Source: Pseudoduganella ginsengisoli (GTDB taxonomy: Bacteria; Pseudomonadota; Gammaproteobacteria; Burkholderiales; Burkholderiaceae_D). Taken from it: a stretch of 64,000 nucleotides of DNA. The stretch is taken from assembly GCF_009720865.1 (NCBI RefSeq), contig NZ_WNLA01000016.1, forward strand, positions 1-64,000. The letters are read 5' to 3'. Positions 16,507-25,085 of the stretch are shown here, piece after piece; the first letter of the stretch is position 1, and each line of letters opens with the position of its first letter. A program made the translations under genes and the position numbers. The notes under the pieces were generated by a model. The model searched no databases, was not told the DNA's origin, and saw only the letters and a program-made list of their open reading frames with translations.

Positions 16507-19500
16507 ATGCCAAAACGTACAGACATTAAAAGCATCCTGATCATTGGCGCCGGCCCGATTGTTATCGGCCAGGCGTGCGAATTCGACTACTCCGGCGCCC
16601 AGGCTTGCAAAGCCCTGCGCGAAGAGGGCTACAAGGTCATCCTGGTGAACTCGAACCCGGCGACCATCATGACCGACCCGGAAATGGCCGATGTCACCTA
16701 CATCGAGCCGATCACGTGGCAAGTTGTCGAGCGCATCATCGACAAGGAAAAGCCGGACGCGATCCTGCCGACCATGGGCGGCCAGACTGCGCTGAACTGC
16801 GCACTCGACTTGCACCGTCACGGCGTGCTGGATAAATACAAGGTGGAACTGATCGGCGCGACGCCGGAAGCCATCGACAAGGCCGAAGACCGCTCGAAGT
16901 TCAAGGATGCGATGACCAAGATCGGCCTGGGTTCGGCACGTTCCGGCGTGGCGCACACGATGGACGAGGCGTGGGCCGTGCAGCGTGAAATCGGCTTCCC
17001 GATGATTATCCGTCCATCGTTCACGATGGGCGGCACGGGCGGCGGTATCGCGTACAACGAAGAAGAATTCGAAACCATCTGCAAACGCGGCCTGGAAGCA
17101 TCGCCGACGTCGGAACTGCTGATCGAAGAATCGCTGATTGGCTGGAAAGAGTACGAGATGGAAGTGGTGCGCGACAAGGCGGACAACTGCATCATCGTGT
17201 GCTCGATTGAAAACCTGGACCCGATGGGCGTGCACACGGGCGACTCGATCACCGTGGCGCCGGCGCAAACGCTGACCGACAAGGAATACCAGATTATGCG
17301 TAACGCCAGTCTGGCGGTATTGCGCGAGATCGGTGTCGATACGGGCGGCTCCAACGTGCAGTTCTCGATCAACCCGAAAGACGGCCGCATGATCGTCATC
17401 GAGATGAACCCGCGCGTGTCCCGTTCGTCGGCGCTGGCATCGAAAGCCACCGGCTTCCCGATCGCCAAGGTTGCCGCGAAACTGGCCGTGGGCTTCACGC
17501 TGGACGAACTGCGCAACGAAATCACGGGCGGCGCCACGCCGGCGTCGTTCGAACCATCGATCGACTACGTCGTCACCAAGGTGCCGCGCTTCGCGTTCGA
17601 GAAATTCCCGACCGCCGACAACCGCCTGACCACGCAGATGAAATCCGTGGGTGAAGTGATGGCCATGGGCCGCACGTTCCAGGAATCGTTCCAGAAAGCC
17701 CTGCGTGGCCTGGAAGTGGGCGTCGATGGCTTGAACCAGAAAACCATCGACCGCGAAACGCTGGAAGTGGAACTGGGCGAGCCAGGTCCTGAGCGTATCT
17801 GGTACGTGGGCGACGCTTTTGCACAAGGCTTCACCCTGGATGAAGTGCATGCGCTGACCCACATCGATCCATGGTTCCTGATCCAGATTAAAGAGATCGT
17901 GGACCTGGAACTGTGGCTGGACACGCAGAAGCTGGAAAACCTGGACAAGAACACCTTGTACAAGTTGAAGCAAAAGGGCTTCTCGGACCGCCGCCTGGGC
18001 TACCTGCTGCAAACCACCGACACGGAAGTGCGCAACAAGCGCCGTGAACTGGGCATCCGTCCGGTGTACAAGCGCGTGGATACGTGCGCGGCGGAATTCT
18101 CGACCAACACCGCGTACATGTATTCCACGTACGATGAAGAGTGCGAATCGAATCCGACCGACAAGAAGAAAATCATGGTGCTGGGCGGTGGCCCGAACCG
18201 TATCGGCCAAGGTATCGAATTCGACTATTGCTGCGTGCATGCCGCGCTGGCCATGCGCGAAGACGGCTACGAGACCATCATGGTCAACTGCAACCCGGAA
18301 ACCGTATCGACCGACTACGATACGTCCGACCGCCTGTACTTCGAATCGCTGACGCTGGAAGACGTACTGGAAATCGTCGACCTGGAAAAACCAGTGGGCG
18401 TGATCGTGCAGTACGGCGGCCAGACCCCGCTGAAACTGGCGCTCGACCTGGAAGCCAATGGCGTGCCGATCATCGGTACGTCGCCGGACATGATCGACGC
18501 TGCGGAAGACCGCGAGCGCTTCCAGAAGCTGCTGCAAGACCTGGATCTGCGCCAGCCGCCTAACCGCACTGCGCGCACGGAAGAAGAAGCGCTGCGCCTG
18601 GCGCAGGAAATCGGCTACCCGCTGGTGGTCCGTCCTTCGTACGTGCTGGGCGGCCGCGCGATGGAAATCGTGCACGAGCAGCGCGACCTGGAACGCTACA
18701 TGCGCGAAGCCGTCAAGGTATCGAACGATTCGCCAGTGCTGCTGGACCGCTTCCTGAACGACGCCATCGAGTGCGACGTGGACTGCATCTCGGACGGCAA
18801 GTCGACCTTCATTGGCGGCGTGATGGAGCACATCGAACAGGCCGGCGTGCACTCGGGCGACTCCGCCTGCTCGCTGCCGCCGTACTCGCTGTCGCAGGAA
18901 ACCATCGATGAACTGAAGCGCCAGACCGCGCTGATGGCCAAGGGCTTGAACGTGGTCGGCCTGATGAACGTGCAGTTTGCGATCCAGAAGCAGGATGGCA
19001 AAGACGTCGTCTACGTGCTGGAAGTGAATCCGCGCGCATCGCGTACCGTGCCATACGTGTCGAAAGCCACGGGCCTGCAACTGGCGAAGATCGCCGCACG
19101 CTGCATGGCCGGCCAGTCGCTGGCGGAGCAGGGCATCACGAAAGAAGTCGTGCCGCCTTACTACAGCGTCAAGGAAGCCGTGTTCCCGTTCGTGAAGTTC
19201 CCTGGCGTGGACACCATCCTGGGCCCGGAAATGAAATCGACCGGTGAAGTGATGGGTGTGGGCATGACGTTCGCGGAAGCGTTCGTGAAGTCGCAGCTGG
19301 GCGCGGGCGTGAAATTGCCGAAGTCCGGCAAAGTGTTCCTGTCCGTGAAGGCGTCCGACAAGCCGCGCGCCGTGAAAGTTGCGCGCGACCTGGTCGATGC
19401 GGGCTTCTCGCTGGTGGCCACCAAGGGTACTGCGGCCGTGATTTCGGCAGCCGGTATCCCGGTAACGCCGGTTAACAAGATGTCCGAAGGCCGTCCGCAC

Positions 19501-19725
19501 ATTGTCGACATGATCAAAAACCATGAGATCGCGCTGGTGATCAACACGGTGGAAGAAAAGCGTTCGGCAATTAACGACTCGCGTAATATCCGTACGTCGT
19601 CGCTGGCGGCCCGCGTGACCACCTACACGACGATCGCCGGTGCGGAAGCGGCCGTGGCCGGCATCCGCCACCTGGATGAGTTGCGTGTGTACGATTTACA
19701 AGGGCTGCATAAGTCTTTAAACTAA
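16507..19725 (+). CDS. carB: Carbamoyl-phosphate synthase large subunit
   Basis: A 1072-residue synthetase, normal family length. Two homologous ATP-grasp halves are visible: the first opens with ILIIGAGPIVIGQACEFDYS and contains RPSFTMGGTGGG; the second opens near residue 556 with VLGGGPNRIGQGIEFDYCC and contains RPSYVLGGRAME. A C-terminal MGS-like allosteric domain follows (about 930-1072), the site of nucleotide/ornithine control in characterised enzymes. The carA-carB junction has no gap. A strong terminator follows about 80 bp downstream. Confidence 0.98.
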   Translation: MPKRTDIKSILIIGAGPIVIGQACEFDYSGAQACKALREEGYKVILVNSNPATIMTDPEMADVTYIEPITWQVVERIIDKEKPDAILPTMGGQTALNCALDLHRHGVLDKYKVELIGATPEAIDKAEDRSKFKDAMTKIGLGSARSGVAHTMDEAWAVQREIGFPMIIRPSFTMGGTGGGIAYNEEEFETICKRGLEASPTSELLIEESLIGWKEYEMEVVRDKADNCIIVCSIENLDPMGVHTGDSITVAPAQTLTDKEYQIMRNASLAVLREIGVDTGGSNVQFSINPKDGRMIVIEMNPRVSRSSALASKATGFPIAKVAAKLAVGFTLDELRNEITGGATPASFEPSIDYVVTKVPRFAFEKFPTADNRLTTQMKSVGEVMAMGRTFQESFQKALRGLEVGVDGLNQKTIDRETLEVELGEPGPERIWYVGDAFAQGFTLDEVHALTHIDPWFLIQIKEIVDLELWLDTQKLENLDKNTLYKLKQKGFSDRRLGYLLQTTDTEVRNKRRELGIRPVYKRVDTCAAEFSTNTAYMYSTYDEECESNPTDKKKIMVLGGGPNRIGQGIEFDYCCVHAALAMREDGYETIMVNCNPETVSTDYDTSDRLYFESLTLEDVLEIVDLEKPVGVIVQYGGQTPLKLALDLEANGVPIIGTSPDMIDAAEDRERFQKLLQDLDLRQPPNRTARTEEEALRLAQEIGYPLVVRPSYVLGGRAMEIVHEQRDLERYMREAVKVSNDSPVLLDRFLNDAIECDVDCISDGKSTFIGGVMEHIEQAGVHSGDSACSLPPYSLSQETIDELKRQTALMAKGLNVVGLMNVQFAIQKQDGKDVVYVLEVNPRASRTVPYVSKATGLQLAKIAARCMAGQSLAEQGITKEVVPPYYSVKEAVFPFVKFPGVDTILGPEMKSTGEVMGVGMTFAEAFVKSQLGAGVKLPKSGKVFLSVKASDKPRAVKVARDLVDAGFSLVATKGTAAVISAAGIPVTPVNKMSEGRPHIVDMIKNHEIALVINTVEEKRSAINDSRNIRTSSLAARVTTYTTIAGAEAAVAGIRHLDELRVYDLQGLHKSLN

Positions 19726-19806
19726 GCCTGTTCCTGCCGTTTGGCAGGCCGCAGAATTGATATGCGGATGCCCGGCCTGAAGGCCCGGCACACCGTGTGA
19801 TACCTG

Positions 19807-19850
19807 ACAGAGCCCGCGCTGTTGTATGGCGCGGGCTCTGTGCTTTTTTG
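19807..19850 (+). terminator. Rho-independent terminator after carAB
   Basis: ACAGAGCCCGCGC and GCGCGGGCTCTGT pair perfectly over 13 bp around a TTGTATG-type loop, followed by GCTTTTTTG. It separates carAB from greA. Confidence 0.9.
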
Positions 19851-19868
19851 TAATCGAGAGAGATGAAT

Positions 19869-20345
19869 ATGACTTCAGTTCCACTGACCAAATACGGCGC
19901 CGAACTCCTGCGTGAAGAATTGCACCAGTTGAAGACCAAGGAGCGCCGCATTGTCATTGACGCGATCGCGGAAGCGCGTTCGCATGGCGACTTGTCGGAA
20001 AATGCTGAATATGATGCTGCCAAGGAACGCCAGGCGTTCGTGGAAGGCCGTATCGCTGAACTGGAAGGCAAGCTGAGCACCGCTCAAATCATTGACCCGG
20101 CCACGCTGGATGCGGAAGGCCGCGTCGTGTTTGCATCGACCGTGGACCTGGAAGATTTGGAAAATGGCCAGAAAGTCAGCTATCAAATCGTTGGTGTTGA
20201 TGAGGCTGACTTGAAGTTGAGCAAAGTTTCCGTGACGTCCCCGATTGCCCGCGCGCTGATCGGCAAATATGCCGGCGACGTGGTGGAAGTGCAGGCGCCA
20301 TCGGGCCCGCGCGAATATGAAATCCTGGAAGTGCGCTACGTTTAA
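19869..20345 (+). CDS. greA: Transcription elongation factor GreA
   Basis: A 158-residue GreA that rescues backtracked RNA polymerase by stimulating transcript cleavage. The N-terminal coiled coil (to about residue 75) carries the conserved acidic tip region (ARSHGDLSENAEYDAAKERQ), and the C-terminal FKBP-like domain ends in YEILEVRYV. The start at 19869 (MTSVPLTKYGAELL) aligns with E. coli GreA and lies six bases after GAGAGAG; the in-frame ATG at 19863 abuts that site. Its TAA overlaps the ATG of the next gene. Confidence 0.95.
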   Translation: MTSVPLTKYGAELLREELHQLKTKERRIVIDAIAEARSHGDLSENAEYDAAKERQAFVEGRIAELEGKLSTAQIIDPATLDAEGRVVFASTVDLEDLENGQKVSYQIVGVDEADLKLSKVSVTSPIARALIGKYAGDVVEVQAPSGPREYEILEVRYV

Positions 20346-20797
20346 TGCCTAGCGTGCTCGCCAAGGTCCGCCTGCTGGTGGCGGCGTTGTGGGCCGGCAG
20401 CCTGTGGGCGGTTGGTTACCTGGTGGCGCCGACCCTGTTTGCGACCTTAAGTGACCGGGTGTTGGCTGGTTCCATTGCCGGCAGCATGTTCCACTCGATG
20501 GCCATGCTGTCGCTGGGCTGTGCGCTGGCGATGGTGCTGCTGTTATGGCGCGCCACGCCGGACTGGACGGCGCAGCGGCGCCGCACGGTGCTGGCGCTGG
20601 TGGCAGGCATGGCGCTGTGCACGGTGGTGAGCCACTTTGGCTTGCAGCCGATGATGGCGGAATTGAAAGCGGCGGCAGGGCCGGGCGGGGTGATGGAATC
20701 CGCAGCGAAGGGCCGGTTTGGCATGCTGCACGGCATTTCCAGTGTGATTTATCTGGTGCAGAGCGTGCTGGCAGGCTGGCTGCTGCTGAAGCAATGA
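20345..20797 (+). CDS. DUF4149-type membrane protein
   Basis: A 150-residue protein with about four membrane helices: residues 8-32 (LLVAALWAGSLWAVGYLVAPTL begins the family), 45-67, 80-97 and 130-148. In Burkholderiales a DUF4149 protein regularly follows greA, so assignment rests on both topology and position. Function is unknown. Its ATG overlaps the greA stop (TTTAATG), so it is translationally coupled. Confidence 0.75.
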   Translation: MPSVLAKVRLLVAALWAGSLWAVGYLVAPTLFATLSDRVLAGSIAGSMFHSMAMLSLGCALAMVLLLWRATPDWTAQRRRTVLALVAGMALCTVVSHFGLQPMMAELKAAAGPGGVMESAAKGRFGMLHGISSVIYLVQSVLAGWLLLKQ

Positions 20798-20809
20798 TGT
20801 CTTTACTTC

Positions 20810-20902
20810 GTCATTCCCGCGAACGGCTCGGCGCCCCCGCAGGAATCCATGCTGAGCGGGCATAACCTGCGCCCTATGGATCCCCGCCTGCGCGGGGATG
20901 AC
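20810..20902. repeat. Imperfect palindromic repeat (GTCATTCCCGC ... GCGGGGATGAC)
   Basis: Inverted ends GTCATTCCCGC and GCGGGGATGAC enclose GGAATCCATGCTGAGC and CCTATGGATCCCCGCC. This looks like a dispersed intergenic repeat, and in the converging 3' ends of two genes it could act as a bidirectional terminator. Its core CGGCTCGGCGCCCCC is also found at 51965-51979. Confidence 0.65.
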
Positions 20903-20929
20903 ACAGTTTTGCGGAGCTTGGCGTGCAGA

Positions 20930-21397
20930 TTAGGCCAGCGATGCTTTCTTGGTGCTCTTCTGGCGCGTTTTTGCGCGCTTGATGGTGCCGCCTTCGGTGA
21001 CACGTTCGTTGCCTTTCAGCAAAACTTTGCTGACAGATGGCTTCTTGGTGCCGCTGGCGGATGGCTTGACGATGGTCACCATGCGCATGCCTTTGCCGGC
21101 TTTCGCGGAGCGTTCCTTTTCCACTTCCTTCTTTGGGCGGTACAGGACCAGCAGTTTGCCGATGTGCTGCACCGGCGCGGCGCCCAGTTCGGCGCAAATG
21201 GTTTCATACATGCCGATGCGGGCTTCGCGGTCGTCGCCGAACACGCGCACCTTGATCAGGCCGTGTGCATCCAGGCCCAGTGCGATTTCTTTCATGACGG
21301 CCGGCGTCAGGCCGGATTCGCCGATCATGACGACTGGCTTCAGGCCATGGGCTTCAGCGCGCAGCGCGGAGCGTTCAACGGGGGTCAGATTGATCAT
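20930..21397 (-). CDS. yhbY: YhbY-family (CRM domain) RNA-binding protein
   Basis: A 155-residue protein. Residues 1-97 form the CRM/YhbY domain (LTPVERSALRAEAHGLKPVV, then IGESGLTPAV and LIKVRVFGDDRE), which binds pre-50S ribosomal subunits in E. coli. Residues 98-155 are a Lys/Ser/Thr-rich basic tail absent from the short E. coli form, likely extra RNA contact. It is transcribed divergently from rlmE, 43 bp away, a layout conserved in proteobacteria. Confidence 0.9.
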   Translation of the reverse strand: MINLTPVERSALRAEAHGLKPVVMIGESGLTPAVMKEIALGLDAHGLIKVRVFGDDREARIGMYETICAELGAAPVQHIGKLLVLYRPKKEVEKERSAKAGKGMRMVTIVKPSASGTKKPSVSKVLLKGNERVTEGGTIKRAKTRQKSTKKASLA

Positions 21398-21440
21398 AAT
21401 GTTTTTTTCGGTAGTTCTCTAAAGGCAGTATTCTACGCGA

Positions 21441-22082
21441 ATGGCTAAGAACAAAATAAACAAAAACTGGTTGCATGACCATATTAACGATCCTTACGTG
21501 AAGGCGGCGCAGAAAGATGGCTACCGCGCCCGCGCCGCGTACAAGCTCAAAGAGATCGATGAAGATGAAAAATTGATCAAGCCAGGCCAGGTCATTGTCG
21601 ACCTGGGCTGTACGCCGGGCAGCTGGGGCCAGTACACGCGCCGCAAGCTGGCGGCGGGCGGCGGCATCAATGGCACCATGATCGGCCTCGACATTCTGCC
21701 GATGGAACCGATTGCGGACATGCATTTCATCCAGGGCGATTTCCGTGAAATGGAAGTGCTGGACCAACTGGCGGAAGTGCTGCAGGGCCGCAAAGCCGAC
21801 CTGGTGCTGTCCGATATGGCGCCGAATTTATCCGGCATTGCGACGGCGGATGCGGCGCGCATGGAAGACTTGATTGATATTGCCATCGACTTCGCGCAGC
21901 ACCACATGAAACCCGGCGGTGCGCTGCTGGTGAAATGTTTCAAGGATATGGGCTTTTCACAGATCGTTGAGAAATTCCGCGCTGAATTCAAGACCGTCAC
22001 GCAAAAGAAACCCAAGGCCAGCCGCGACAAATCGTCGGAAATATTCTTGCTGGGCCGTGGTTTGAAGCATCCTGCCCCTTGA
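21441..22082 (+). CDS. rlmE: 23S rRNA (uridine-2552-2'-O)-methyltransferase RlmE/FtsJ
   Basis: A 213-residue SAM-dependent methyltransferase that 2'-O-methylates U2552 in the ribosomal A loop. The KDKE tetrad is recognisable: Lys in YRARAAYKLKEIDE, Asp in VLSDMAPNLSG, Lys in LLVKCFKD and Glu in SSEIFLLGRG. The SAM loop is VDLGCTPGSWGQ. Length is typical. ftsH follows after 200 bp; the usual ftsJ-ftsH pairing is preserved. Confidence 0.95.
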   Translation: MAKNKINKNWLHDHINDPYVKAAQKDGYRARAAYKLKEIDEDEKLIKPGQVIVDLGCTPGSWGQYTRRKLAAGGGINGTMIGLDILPMEPIADMHFIQGDFREMEVLDQLAEVLQGRKADLVLSDMAPNLSGIATADAARMEDLIDIAIDFAQHHMKPGGALLVKCFKDMGFSQIVEKFRAEFKTVTQKKPKASRDKSSEIFLLGRGLKHPAP

Positions 22083-22281
22083 GAATGGTCAAACGGGCCA
22101 TATATCGGCCCGGAGAGGACCCGATTTACCGCTGCAAACTGGCATAAACGACATACTTACGGCGTGTTTTACGCGTATTGGCGCACGTAAGGGCGTGTTT
22201 ATGGCACACCAGCCTTATTGCGAGTAAAATCGGAAGTCCAGCTATTGGTCTCTGGATGGGGCCAGGATTGAAGGAGTTTTC

Positions 22282-24165
22282 GTGAATAACATGTTTTCCA
22301 AATCAGCCATCTGGGTCGTCGTTGCCCTGCTATTATTCATGCTGTTTAAGCAATTCGAGAATCATGGCATGGCGGCCGGTTCCAAGGTCATTGCTTATTC
22401 CGATTTGCTGGACGAAGTCAAATCCAAACGCATCAAGGATGTCGTCATTGAAGGCAGCACACTGACTGCCACCAAGGAAGACGGCTCCAAAGTCCGCGCC
22501 AATACGACTTACCTCGACCGTGGCCTGATCGGCGACCTGCGCGACAATGGCGTGCACTTCGACGTGAAGCCGCCAGAAGAGCCATCGTTCCTGCAGCAAG
22601 TGTTCGTATCATGGTTCCCGATGCTGCTGCTGATCGGCGTGTGGATCTTCTTCATGCGCCAGATGCAGGGCGGCGGCAAGGGCGGCGCCTTCTCGTTCGG
22701 CAAGTCGAAGGCGCGCATGCTGGATGAAAGTAACAATACCGTGACCTTTGCCGACGTGGCCGGTTGCGATGAAGCAAAAGAAGAAGTCACGGAAATCGTC
22801 GACTTCCTCAAAGATCCAACGAAATTCCAAAAGCTGGGCGGCCGTATTCCACGCGGCGTGCTGATGGTCGGTCCTCCAGGCACGGGTAAAACCCTGCTGG
22901 CCCGCGCCATTGCCGGTGAAGCGAAAGTGCCGTTCTTCTCGATCTCGGGTTCCGACTTCGTGGAAATGTTTGTCGGCGTGGGTGCTTCCCGCGTCCGCGA
23001 CATGTTTGAAAACGCGAAAAAGCATTCGCCTTGCATCATCTTCATTGACGAGATCGACGCGGTCGGCCGTCACCGCGGCGCCGGTATGGGCGGCGGCAAC
23101 GATGAGCGCGAACAAACGCTGAACCAGTTGCTGGTGGAAATGGATGGCTTTGAAGCATCGTCCGGCGTCATCGTGATTGCCGCCACCAACCGCGCCGACG
23201 TGCTGGATAAAGCGCTGCTGCGTCCGGGCCGTTTCGACCGCCAGGTATCGGTCGGCTTGCCGGATATCCGCGGCCGCGAACAAATCCTGAACGTGCACAT
23301 GCGCAAAGTGCCAATCGGCACCGACGTGAAAGCTGACATCCTGGCCCGCGGCACCCCTGGCTTCTCCGGTGCGGACCTGGCCAACCTGGTCAACGAAGCT
23401 GCCCTGTTTGCCGCGCGCCGTTCGAAGCGCTTGGTGGACATGCAAGACTTCGAAGATGCGAAAGACAAGATCTTCATGGGTCCGGAACGCAAGTCCATGG
23501 TGATCCGCGAAGAAGAGCGCCGCAATACCGCGTACCACGAATCCGGCCACGCGGTGGTGGCGAAGCTGTTGCCGAAGGCGGATCCTGTGCACAAGGTCAC
23601 CATCATGCCGCGCGGCTGGGCGCTGGGCCTGACGTGGCAATTGCCTGAGCATGACAATATCTCGGGTTATAAAGACAAGATGCTGGAAGAAATTTCCATC
23701 CTGTTTGGCGGCCGTATTGCTGAAGAAATCTTTGTCGGCCAAATGTCGACTGGCGCGTCGAATGACTTTTCCCGCGCCACCAAGCTGGCCCGCTCGATGG
23801 TGACCCGCTTTGGCATGTCCGACGCGCTGGGCGTCATGGTGTACGAAGACAGCCAGAACGAAGGTTTCCTGGGCGGCACCAACAAGACGATTTCGGAAGC
23901 CACGCAGCAAAAAGTCGATGCAGAAATCCGCAACATCCTGGACACGCAATATGCGCTGGCCCGCAAGTTGCTGGAAGAAAACCGCGACAAGGTGGAAGTC
24001 ATGACCAAGGCGCTGCTGGAATGGGAAACCATCGATGCAGACCAAATCAATGACATCATGGCCGGCCTCGAGCCGCGTCCTCCTAAAGCTGGTGTCACCT
24101 TGCGCAAGCAGCCGAACAGTGGCGATGGCCCAGGCGTCTCGCCAAACGCGACGGCTCCGGCTTAA
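22282..24165 (+). CDS. ftsH: ATP-dependent zinc metalloprotease FtsH
   Basis: A 627-residue membrane AAA+ protease that degrades membrane and regulatory proteins. Two membrane helices flank a small periplasmic domain (about residues 8-24 and 104-124). AAA motifs: Walker A GPPGTGKT (about 197-204), Walker B IIFIDEIDAVG, SRH LRPGRFDR. The zinc site is HESGH at about 419-423. The GTG at 22282 follows GAAGGAG. The 200-bp upstream gap holds a CGGGCC...GGCCCG hairpin just after rlmE and an inverted ACTTACG/CGTAAG pair, but no promoter I could assign. A perfect terminator follows the stop. Confidence 0.97.
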   Translation: MNNMFSKSAIWVVVALLLFMLFKQFENHGMAAGSKVIAYSDLLDEVKSKRIKDVVIEGSTLTATKEDGSKVRANTTYLDRGLIGDLRDNGVHFDVKPPEEPSFLQQVFVSWFPMLLLIGVWIFFMRQMQGGGKGGAFSFGKSKARMLDESNNTVTFADVAGCDEAKEEVTEIVDFLKDPTKFQKLGGRIPRGVLMVGPPGTGKTLLARAIAGEAKVPFFSISGSDFVEMFVGVGASRVRDMFENAKKHSPCIIFIDEIDAVGRHRGAGMGGGNDEREQTLNQLLVEMDGFEASSGVIVIAATNRADVLDKALLRPGRFDRQVSVGLPDIRGREQILNVHMRKVPIGTDVKADILARGTPGFSGADLANLVNEAALFAARRSKRLVDMQDFEDAKDKIFMGPERKSMVIREEERRNTAYHESGHAVVAKLLPKADPVHKVTIMPRGWALGLTWQLPEHDNISGYKDKMLEEISILFGGRIAEEIFVGQMSTGASNDFSRATKLARSMVTRFGMSDALGVMVYEDSQNEGFLGGTNKTISEATQQKVDAEIRNILDTQYALARKLLEENRDKVEVMTKALLEWETIDADQINDIMAGLEPRPPKAGVTLRKQPNSGDGPGVSPNATAPA

Positions 24166-24188
24166 TTCACAGAGACAGCAATGACGAG

Positions 24189-24215
24189 GGCGGGGAGCGA
24201 TCCCCGCCTTTTTTT
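24189..24215 (+). terminator. Rho-independent terminator after ftsH
   Basis: GGCGGGGA and TCCCCGCC pair perfectly around the GNRA loop GCGA, followed by seven T. It overlaps an upstream ATG in the folP frame, which argues that translation of folP starts after it. Confidence 0.9.
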
Positions 24216-24222
24216 ATCCCGT

Positions 24223-25053
24223 ATGAAGACAATTCCGTTTGGCCGCTTTAACTTGCCACTGCACCCGGCAGGCGCGCTGGTCATGGGCATTTTAAATGTG
24301 ACGCCTGACTCTTTTTCCGATGGCGGCCAGCATGCCGCGCTGGAAGGTGCGATTGCCCATGCCGAGCTGATGATGGAGCAGGGCGTCGATATCATTGATA
24401 TTGGCGGCGAATCCACCCGTCCCGGCTCGCCCGCGGTGCCGCTCGAAGAAGAAATGCGCCGCGTGATGCCCGTGATTTATGCGCTGCGCGATTGCGGTGC
24501 GGCCATCTCGGTCGATACCTATAAGCCACAAGTCATGCGCGAAGCCATTATTGCCGGCGTCGACATGATTAACGACATCAATGCCTTCCGCGCGGATGGC
24601 GCGATTGAAGCCGTGCGCGACAGTGACTGCGCGTTGTGTATTATGCACATGCGCGGCGAGCCTGCTACGATGCAACAGCAGCCGGTATATGACGACGTGG
24701 TACTGGAAGTCATTGATTTTCTGCGCGAACGCATTGCTGCATTGACTGCGGCAGGCATTGCCCGTGAGCGCTTGTGGATCGATCCCGGATTTGGTTTTGG
24801 CAAGACGGTCGAGCATAATTATGCTTTGATCAAAGCCACGCGCCGCCTGATCGATGAATTGGGCGTGCCGCTGCTGGCTGGCCTGTCGCGTAAATCCATG
24901 GTGGGGGCAATCACCGGCAAACCGGTTGAGCAGCGTCTGGCGGGCAGTCTGGGTGGTGCGCTGGCGGCTGTCGCACATGGCGCAAAGATCGTCAGGGTCC
25001 ACGACGTGGCAGAAACTGTCGATGCATTAAAAGTTTGGCAAGCAGCACATTAA
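24223..25053 (+). CDS. folP: Dihydropteroate synthase
   Basis: A 276-residue TIM-barrel enzyme joining p-aminobenzoate to dihydropterin pyrophosphate in folate synthesis, the sulphonamide target. Signature loops: GILNVTPDSFSDGG, DIGGESTRPGS, DINAF, and the substrate loop GLSRKSMVG. ATG 24223 is chosen because the upstream in-frame ATG (24181) lies before the ftsH terminator. glmM follows after 32 bp, the conserved folP-glmM pair. Confidence 0.95.
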   Translation: MKTIPFGRFNLPLHPAGALVMGILNVTPDSFSDGGQHAALEGAIAHAELMMEQGVDIIDIGGESTRPGSPAVPLEEEMRRVMPVIYALRDCGAAISVDTYKPQVMREAIIAGVDMINDINAFRADGAIEAVRDSDCALCIMHMRGEPATMQQQPVYDDVVLEVIDFLRERIAALTAAGIARERLWIDPGFGFGKTVEHNYALIKATRRLIDELGVPLLAGLSRKSMVGAITGKPVEQRLAGSLGGALAAVAHGAKIVRVHDVAETVDALKVWQAAH

Positions 25054-25085
25054 CCGTAGAACTCACAGAACATTAGAGAACAGAC

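Noticed and set aside
15316..19671. A 1451-codon open frame antisense to carA and carB
   Set aside because: It is a shadow produced by G/C-rich third positions of the sense genes; His/Arg/Asp-rich composition, no ribosome binding site, no resemblance to any family.
24181..24222. Upstream ATG for folP
   Set aside because: It lies before the perfect ftsH terminator hairpin; ATG 24223 aligns better with dihydropteroate synthases.
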